The notes beneath the pieces are model-generated. The model made no database searches and was not told the origin of the DNA. It saw only the letters and a list, made by a program, of their open reading frames with translations. From an uncultured Burkholderiales bacterium (lineage in GTDB: Bacteria > Pseudomonadota > Gammaproteobacteria > Burkholderiales > Burkholderiaceae_C), in NCBI GenBank assembly GCA_903887655.1, contig CAISQQ010000075.1:1-10657 (forward strand): a stretch of 10,657 nt of DNA, read 5' to 3'. The translations under genes and the position numbers were made by a program. Below, piece after piece: positions 6,669-10,657 of the stretch. Positions within the stretch are counted from its first letter, which is position 1. Each line of letters opens with the position of its first letter.

Positions 6669-8155
6669 GGCGCGTGGCCGGCCAAGCGAGCCAACAATTT
6701 GGCGTGTATCCCTCCAAACCCGCCATTGCTCATGCACACGATGTGGTCACCGGCTTGGGTCTTTGAGGCGACGAGCTCAACCAAGGCCTCAATACCGTTG
6801 GCGCACATCGAGCGCTCACCCAAGGGGGCGAGCGCTTCTTGCGCATTCCACTCGAGTCCCTGGGTGTGACAAAAGCTCAAATTGGCCGATTGCAAGGCCA
6901 TGGGCAAGAGGGCCTTCATGCTGCCGAGCTTCATGGTGTTGCTGCGCGGCTCAAACACACACAAAATTCGCGCCGTCTCTCCCAATTGGCGCCGCAGGCC
7001 TTCTAAGGTGGTTTGGATGGCGGTGGGGTGGTGGGCAAAATCGTCGTAGACACTCACCAGTGCTGGGCTGGCGCTCGACGGCGTGATGGGGCTCGAGTTG
7101 ATGGCGTTCAAAGCGACCTGGCCTTTGAGCTCCATGCGGCGGCGCACGTTTTGAAACTGCTCGAGGGCCTGGATGCTTTGCGCCACGCTCACCCCCACGT
7201 GGTGGGCCGCCGCGATGGCGGCCAAGGCGTTCATTTGGTTGTGCACGCCGGTGATGGACCAGCGAAGCCGCTCGAGGCGTTCGTGCCCATGCCACACCTC
7301 AAAGTCCTCGGCTGGTCCCGAGAGGTGCCAATTGACGGCGACGCTGTCGCCCTCTTGGCGCTCATGGCTCTCGAGTGCAAACCCTTCGCACTCGCTCCAG
7401 CAGCCCATGCCAATCACGCGCTGCAAGCTGCGCTCTTGGGCGTTGACGATGAGACGGCCTGACGCCGGGACCGTTCTCACCAGGTGGTGAAATTGACGCT
7501 CAATCGCCCGCAGATCATCAAAGATGTCGGCGTGGTCAAACTCGAGGTTGTTCAAAATCACGGTGCGAGGGCGGTAGTGAACGAATTTGCTGCGCTTGTC
7601 AAAAAACGCCGTGTCGTATTCATCGGCTTCGATCACAAAGAGGGGTCTCGCTGTCTTGTCGGTCTTGCCAGGCAGTCGTGCCGAGGTGTTGAAATTCAGG
7701 GGCACGCCACCGATCAAGTAGCCGGGTTGGAGTCCAGCGTGCTCGAGAATCCAAGCGAGCATGGAGCTCGTGGTGGTTTTACCGTGGGTGCCGGCCACCG
7801 CGAGCACGTGAAACTCATGACCGCTTGCGTGCAAGAGGTGCTCACTGAGCCACTGCGGACCGCTCATGTAGGGCAGTCCCAACTCCAAAATCGACTCCAT
7901 CAAGGGGTACTTGGCCACGCCCTCTGGGCTCACTTGGCGCGAGACCACATTGCCCACGACAAAGAGATCGGGCTCAAGGGCGAGTTGCTCGTTGCCAAAG
8001 CCCGTGGTGAGCTCAATGCCCAGGGCCTCGAGCTGGTCGCTCATGGGGGGATAGACGCCTTGGTCGCAACCGGTGACGCGGTGGCCGCTTGCTTTGGCCA
8101 AGGCGGCCAAGCCGCCCATGAAGGTGCCGCAAATGCCTAAGATGTGGATGTGCAT
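6665..8155 (-). CDS. mpl: Mpl, UDP-MurNAc:L-Ala-gamma-D-Glu-meso-Dap ligase (murein recycling)
   Basis: Mpl joins tripeptide recovered from old peptidoglycan to UDP-MurNAc in the cytoplasm, by-passing MurC, MurD and MurE. The product is 496 residues (E. coli about 457) and belongs to the Mur ligase family. Seen: N-terminal HILGICGTFMGGLA (nucleotide-sugar domain), P-loop GTHGKTTT at 122-129, EADEYDTAFFDKRSKF near 176-191, NNLEFDHADIF near 202-212, GVHNQMNALAA near 303-313, YDDFAHHPTAI near 370-380 and MSNGGFGGIHAKLL near 475-488. The GICGTFMGGLA start and the AHHPTAI and GGFGGIH motifs separate it from MurC. A Ser/Pro/Ala-rich insertion near residues 346-368 accounts for part of the extra length. 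The ATG at 8155 has TAAAAT ending 7 nt upstream and no Shine-Dalgarno. It is divergent from the unknown gene at 8244. Confidence 0.95.
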   Translation of the reverse strand: MHIHILGICGTFMGGLAALAKASGHRVTGCDQGVYPPMSDQLEALGIELTTGFGNEQLALEPDLFVVGNVVSRQVSPEGVAKYPLMESILELGLPYMSGPQWLSEHLLHASGHEFHVLAVAGTHGKTTTSSMLAWILEHAGLQPGYLIGGVPLNFNTSARLPGKTDKTARPLFVIEADEYDTAFFDKRSKFVHYRPRTVILNNLEFDHADIFDDLRAIERQFHHLVRTVPASGRLIVNAQERSLQRVIGMGCWSECEGFALESHERQEGDSVAVNWHLSGPAEDFEVWHGHERLERLRWSITGVHNQMNALAAIAAAHHVGVSVAQSIQALEQFQNVRRRMELKGQVALNAINSSPITPSSASPALVSVYDDFAHHPTAIQTTLEGLRRQLGETARILCVFEPRSNTMKLGSMKALLPMALQSANLSFCHTQGLEWNAQEALAPLGERSMCANGIEALVELVASKTQAGDHIVCMSNGGFGGIHAKLLARLAGHAP

Positions 8156-8158
8156 GGG

Positions 8159-8171
8159 GTCTATTTTAGAC
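8159..8171 (-). promoter_or_regulatory. mpl -10 element within a short inverted repeat
   Basis: On the minus strand TAAAAT (8168-8163, 5 of 6 to TATAAT) ends 7 nt before the mpl ATG. It sits in the hyphenated palindrome GTCTA-nnn-TAGAC (8159-8171), which might be a repressor site or chance. No -35 is recognisable. Confidence 0.4.
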
Positions 8172-8205
8172 GTGACTGCTCATGCCATGGCGCCAGTGCT
8201 CCCGT

Positions 8206-8236
8206 GTGCACTGTTGACCTCAAAGTTGTGCACAAT
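8206..8236 (+). promoter_or_regulatory. Paired GTGCAC palindromes and -10-like site between mpl and the 8244 gene
   Basis: GTGCAC occurs at 8206-8211 and again at 8228-8233, 22 bp apart centre to centre (two helical turns). The second is the core of the perfect 10-bp palindrome TTGTGCACAA (8226-8235). CACAAT (8231-8236) overlaps it and ends 7 nt before the GTG start at 8244. This could be a promoter overlapped by a two-site operator. A TTGACC at 8214-8219 is too close to CACAAT to act as its -35. Confidence 0.35.
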
Positions 8237-8243
8237 ACGCAGG

Positions 8244-8834
8244 GTGAAAAACGAACACGATGAATTGATTGCCCAAACGGCCGCTGCCTTGGTTGTTCAA
8301 GAGGGTTTGGAGTACCGAGACGCCAAGCGCCAAGCGCTCAAGCGGCTGGGGCTGGGGCTGGGGACTCGCACGGCCTTGCCCAGCAACGCGTTGGTGGAAG
8401 AGGCGGTGAGAGAGTACATCGACATCTTTTGTGCCGAGGAGCAAGCCGAGCAGTTGCAGCACTTGAGGCGATTGGCGCTGGTGTGGATGGGGCGATTGCG
8501 CGAGTTTCGGCCCCACCTCTCGGGCGCTGTTTGGCGGGGAACGGCCAGCGTTCACTCCGATATTTACCTGCAACTCTTTTGCCAAGACCCCAAAAGTGCG
8601 GAAATTGAGCTCATCAACCAAGGTCTGCGCTACCAAGTCACGCGCGTGCGCGGCTTCAAGGGCGAGGACGTTGATGCGCTGAGTTTGAACGTCCAGTCTG
8701 CGGCCTTGTCGCGCTATGTGGGGGTGCATTTGATGATTTATGACCTCGACGATATCCGAGGCGCCCTCAAAGCCGACCCCCAAATGGGTTCTTTGCGCGG
8801 CGACGAGCAAGCCCTTCTTCGCTTGCTGGAGTAA
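8244..8834 (+). CDS. Conserved-looking protein of unknown function, degenerate nucleotidyltransferase-like motif
   Basis: 196 residues, start GTG at 8244, stop TAA at 8832-8834. I do not recognise a characterised family with confidence. No signal peptide or membrane segment is visible, so it is probably cytoplasmic. The N-terminal half looks helical (AQTAAALVVQEGLEYRDAKR). The central WRGTASVHSDIYLQLF at 98-112 has the G-(S/T)...S-D-I-x-L shape of DNA polymerase beta-type nucleotidyltransferases, but the second catalytic Asp is Tyr (SDIYL, not SDIDL), so catalysis is doubtful. A later YDLDD near 166-170 is the only other acidic cluster. Homologues next to mpl in related bacteria may carry the name UDP-N-acetylmuramate-alanine ligase in databases (from memory); nothing in this sequence supports ligase activity. 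The next gene starts 9 nt after the stop, so the two are probably cotranscribed. Confidence 0.8.
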   Translation: MKNEHDELIAQTAAALVVQEGLEYRDAKRQALKRLGLGLGTRTALPSNALVEEAVREYIDIFCAEEQAEQLQHLRRLALVWMGRLREFRPHLSGAVWRGTASVHSDIYLQLFCQDPKSAEIELINQGLRYQVTRVRGFKGEDVDALSLNVQSAALSRYVGVHLMIYDLDDIRGALKADPQMGSLRGDEQALLRLLE

Positions 8835-8843
8835 GATGCCCCC

Positions 8844-9430
8844 ATGTTTGAAGAGACCCCCCATCCATCAGCGCCGAATGAGCCCCAGACTTTGAGCCGT
8901 CGAGCGAGCGTCTTGGCGGGGCTGGGTGTGGCGGTGCTTGCTGGCGCGGCGGGCTGGGGCGTCAACACGTGGCTTCGAAACGGCGGTTTTTCTGGCGTGG
9001 GTCCTTGTCCGAGGCGGCTCAAAACGCCTTGTGGTCCGCCAGCTTCGATCAGCCCAACGGTCCCCCTTTGGCCATGTCGAGTTTCATGTCCAAGCCCTTG
9101 GTGCTTAATTTCTGGGCAACCTGGTGCCAGCCTTGTATCGCTGAAATGCCCTTATTGGACGCTTATTACAAGCAAAATGCTGCCAAAGGTGTTCAAGTGC
9201 TGGGTTTGGCCATCGATCAGCCGAGTGCTGTCGCACATTTTTTGTCGCAGCGTCCGGTGAGTTATCCGATTGGTCTGGCCGGTTTGGTGGGTCCAGAGTT
9301 GAGCAAAAACTTGGGCGATGAGCAAGGTGGCCTGCCGTTCACCTTGGTGCTGGACGCCCATGGGCAGCTGCTTCATCGCCACTTGGGTCGTTTGCACGAG
9401 GCCGATATCGCTCAATGGCAGTGGGCTTGA
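8844..9430 (+). pseudogene. TlpA/ResA-like membrane-anchored thioredoxin, split by a -1 frameshift
   Basis: Two overlapping frames together encode one redoxin of about 195 residues. The first (ATG 8844) gives a short polar N-terminus, then the hydrophobic anchor ASVLAGLGVAVLAGAAGWGV near 21-40. At the T5 run 8987-8991 the correct frame changes: reading GGT TTT (8985-8990) then TTC (8990-8992) continues as FWRGSLSEAAQNALW and into the thioredoxin fold. There WATWCQPC carries the redox pair Cys 95/Cys 98, followed by EMPLLDAYY, VLGLAIDQPSAV and GLPFTLVLDAHG (cis-Pro loop), ending at the TGA 9428-9430. One missing T (T6 to T5) explains everything. It could be a real mutation, an assembly error, or slippage on the T-run that still yields some protein. 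Without correction the first frame ends at about 9260 with no redox motif. An internal GTG at 8969 would give an unanchored cytoplasmic form. Intact family members are inner-membrane thiol-disulfide reductases facing the periplasm. Confidence 0.85.
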
Positions 9431-9474
9431 TTGGCGATTTGGCGCTGGTTCGATTCCAATTGACGTCTATGGTA

Positions 9475-9504
9475 CCCAATAGACCCCAATAGACCATAAT
9501 AGAG
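9475..9504 (+). repeat. Three 10-bp direct repeats (CCCAATAGAC type)
   Basis: CCCAATAGAC at 9475-9484 and 9485-9494 is followed by the degraded copy CATAATAGAG at 9495-9504. The 10-bp period puts each copy on the same face of the helix, as in some direct-repeat operators. It lies 179 bp before accB. CATAAT (9495-9500) is also -10-like. A TTGACG at 9460-9465 is 29 bp before it, too far to be its -35. Confidence 0.7.
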
Positions 9505-9520
9505 CTTAAAATGGGCTCAA

Positions 9521-9543
9521 CTTGACCCAAAGTCCAGGTCGAG
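9521..9543 (+). other. Hairpin in the tlpA-accB gap
   Basis: CTTGACC (9521-9527), 9-nt loop, GGTCGAG (9537-9543) gives a 7-bp stem with one T-G pair. No T-run follows, so it is not a standard terminator. Confidence 0.3.
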
Positions 9544-9599
9544 TCAATCGTCAGGCTGGCGTGAAGGAGCCACGGCATTGCGGGTAACGCGGCCCTCAG

Positions 9600-9660
9600 T
9601 TAAATAAAATAAAAATTTTTAATGCTTTTTGAGCCGATTTGGTGTAAATTAGAGCTTCTT
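9600..9660 (+). promoter_or_regulatory. accB: AT-rich block, probable promoter region of accBC
   Basis: The stretch 9600-9625 is almost pure A/T and stands out against the GC-rich surroundings, resembling an UP element. TAAATT at 9645-9650 is a plausible -10 (4 of 6) and would give a leader of about 25 nt. I do not see a convincing -35. No Shine-Dalgarno is obvious before the accB ATG at 9683. Confidence 0.45.
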
Positions 9661-9682
9661 TAGCTTGAAATAACGTATTTTT

Positions 9683-10147
9683 ATGGATTTGAGAAAACTT
9701 AAAACTTTGATCGATTTGGTCTCTGAGTCCAATGTGGCTGAATTGGAGATCACGGAGCCCGAGGGCAAGGTGAGAATCGTCAAGAGTGTCGGCGCCCAGT
9801 ATATCCCCTCCGGTGTTTCTTCGGGTGTGGTGCCGCTGACCTTGTCCCCACTGGAGAGCCCTGCCGTGGTGGTGTCCAGCGCCCCCCCCGTGGTGGAGCC
9901 CGCCGCGAGCACGGCCCACACTGTCAAGTCCCCCATGGTCGGCACATTTTACCGCTCCGCCTCGCCCGAGTCCAAAGCCTTTGTGGAGGTGGGATCGGTG
10001 GTCAATGAGGGGGATACCATTTGTATTGTCGAGGCCATGAAAATTCTCAATGAAATTGAGGCCGACAAGAGTGGCACTATCACCCAAATTTTTGCTCAAA
10101 ACGCTCAGGCTGTCGAATACGGCAGTCCTTTGTTTGCGATTGAGTAA
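9683..10147 (+). CDS. accB: AccB, biotin carboxyl carrier protein of acetyl-CoA carboxylase
   Basis: Carries the covalently bound biotin that shuttles CO2 from biotin carboxylase (AccC) to carboxyltransferase (AccAD), making malonyl-CoA for fatty-acid synthesis. At 154 residues it is close to E. coli AccB (156). Domains seen: N-terminal MDLRKLKTLIDLVSESNVAE, a flexible Pro/Ala/Val/Ser linker near 42-80, and the biotinyl domain near 81-154 with KSPMVGTFYRS and the biotinylation motif EAMKILNEIEADKSG. The modified Lys is residue 120. The gene is followed 11 nt later by accC and forms the usual accBC operon. The promoter probably lies in the AT-rich block upstream. Confidence 0.97.
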   Translation: MDLRKLKTLIDLVSESNVAELEITEPEGKVRIVKSVGAQYIPSGVSSGVVPLTLSPLESPAVVVSSAPPVVEPAASTAHTVKSPMVGTFYRSASPESKAFVEVGSVVNEGDTICIVEAMKILNEIEADKSGTITQIFAQNAQAVEYGSPLFAIE

Positions 10148-10152
10148 AGGGG
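10147..10152 (+). promoter_or_regulatory. accC: Ribosome binding site of accC
   Basis: AAGGGG, in the 11-nt gap after the accB stop codon, lies 6 nt before the accC ATG. It is a strong Shine-Dalgarno and fixes the accC start. Confidence 0.8.
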
Positions 10153-10158
10153 CGCCGC

Positions 10159-10657
10159 ATGTTTAAAAAGATACTGATCGCCAACCGAGGCGAGATTGCC
10201 CTGCGCATCCAGCGCGCTTGTCGAGAACTGGGTGTGAAGGCCGTGGTGGTGTATTCCGAAGCCGATCGGGAGGCCAAATACGTGAAGTTGGCCGAGGAGG
10301 CGGTGTGCATTGGGCCGGCGGCCTCTGCGCAAAGCTATTTGAGCATGCCCTCCATCATCGCCGCGGCCGAGGTGACGGATGTGCAGGCCATCCATCCGGG
10401 TTACGGTTTTTTAAGTGAAAACGCCGATTTTGCCGAGCGGGTGGAGAAAAGCGGTTTTCAATTCATTGGACCCACACCCGAGTCCATTCGAATCATGGGC
10501 GACAAGGTCGCGGCCAAACAAGCCATGATCAAAGCCGGGGTGCCATGTGTGCCCGGCTCCGAAGGCGAGCTCTCAAGCGACCCCGTGCAAATGCGCAAAG
10601 TGGCCAAGGCGGTGGGCTACCCCGTGATCATCAAGGCGGCAGGCGGGGGAGGGGGCC
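10159..10657 (+). CDS. accC: AccC, biotin carboxylase subunit of acetyl-CoA carboxylase (5' part)
   Basis: ATP-grasp enzyme that carboxylates the biotin on AccB using bicarbonate and ATP. The first 166 residues are visible, about a third of the usual 450. Seen: MFKKILIANRGEIALRI (biotin carboxylase N-terminal domain), VVVYSEADREAKYVKLA, the conserved AIHPGYGFLSENADFA near 79-94, FIGPTPESIRIMGDK near 106-120, and the start of the ATP-grasp glycine-rich loop (KAAGGGGG) right at the window edge. All positions expected of AccC in this part are intact. It is cotranscribed with accB. Pyruvate or propionyl-CoA carboxylases share this domain, but the accB partner makes AccC the clear choice. Confidence 0.96.
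   Translation, partial: MFKKILIANRGEIALRIQRACRELGVKAVVVYSEADREAKYVKLAEEAVCIGPAASAQSYLSMPSIIAAAEVTDVQAIHPGYGFLSENADFAERVEKSGFQFIGPTPESIRIMGDKVAAKQAMIKAGVPCVPGSEGELSSDPVQMRKVAKAVGYPVIIKAAGGGGG

Noticed and set aside
8344..8361. CTGGGG triplicate inside the 8244 gene
   Set aside because: It encodes LGLGLG in frame and is short. Most likely ordinary codon repetition, not a variable repeat.
9448..9460. GGTTCGATTCC resembling a tRNA T-arm
   Set aside because: The flanks pair for only three or four bases, no acceptor stem, anticodon arm or CCA fits around it, and coding sequence of the redoxin ends just upstream. Chance, or at most a remnant.
1..10657. Search for a mobile element, toxin-antitoxin, defence system or CRISPR array
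   Set aside because: No transposase, integrase, array of spaced repeats or defence-type domain is visible on either strand. Gene content is core metabolism and cell wall.

Overview
The window is GC-rich bacterial chromosome of betaproteobacterial character, most likely Burkholderiales and probably Comamonadaceae-like. This rests on protein resemblance (RNB exonuclease, RodA, TldD, AroG, Mpl, AccB, AccC) and on the familiar run mpl / small unknown gene / TlpA-like redoxin / accB / accC. No search was run, so the family placement is an inference. I see no rRNA, tRNA, insertion sequence, prophage or CRISPR array. It is a core-genome region with some unusual regulatory DNA.

Layout. Positions 1-2204 (minus) hold an RNB-family exoribonuclease that runs off the left edge. 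It is divergent from rodA (2299-3453, plus), the lipid II polymerase of the elongasome. A 197-bp gap with a GGGCTCT heptamer array (3491-3546) leads to tldD (3651-5222), a metalloprotease of the TldD/TldE pair. The next gap (5223-5515) carries what looks like a complete Phe-responsive transcription attenuator in front of a type I DAHP synthase (aroG, 5516-6634). mpl (6665-8155, minus), a murein-recycling ligase, converges on aroG. Divergent from mpl are a 196-residue protein of unknown function with a degenerate nucleotidyltransferase-like motif (8244-8834) and a TlpA-like thioredoxin gene (8844-9430) split by a -1 frameshift at a T5 run. A 252-bp AT-rich gap precedes accB (9683-10147) and the start of accC (10159 to the right edge).

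The most notable item is the aroG leader. A promoter with an extended -10 is followed by a 23-codon ORF with six Phe codons. After it come a pause-type hairpin (5367-5381), a perfect 9-bp antiterminator pairing (5375-5383 with 5425-5433) and an intrinsic terminator (5427-5448). The geometry fits classical ribosome-mediated attenuation, which would make the first step of the shikimate pathway respond to charged tRNA-Phe.

A second pattern crosses the window. Several genes that should be first in their transcript (RNB gene, rodA, tldD, the leader ORF, mpl, perhaps the 8244 gene) have a -10-like hexamer ending 6-7 nt before the start codon and no Shine-Dalgarno sequence. The two genes expected to be translated from inside a longer RNA (aroG, accC) have clear Shine-Dalgarno sequences. 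This suggests widespread leaderless translation.

Functionally the window mixes cell-wall growth and recycling (rodA, mpl), aromatic amino-acid entry (aroG), fatty-acid initiation (accB, accC), RNA decay (RNB), proteolysis (tldD) and thiol-disulfide chemistry (tlpA-like). Apart from accBC, and perhaps 8244 with tlpA, these look like separate transcription units.
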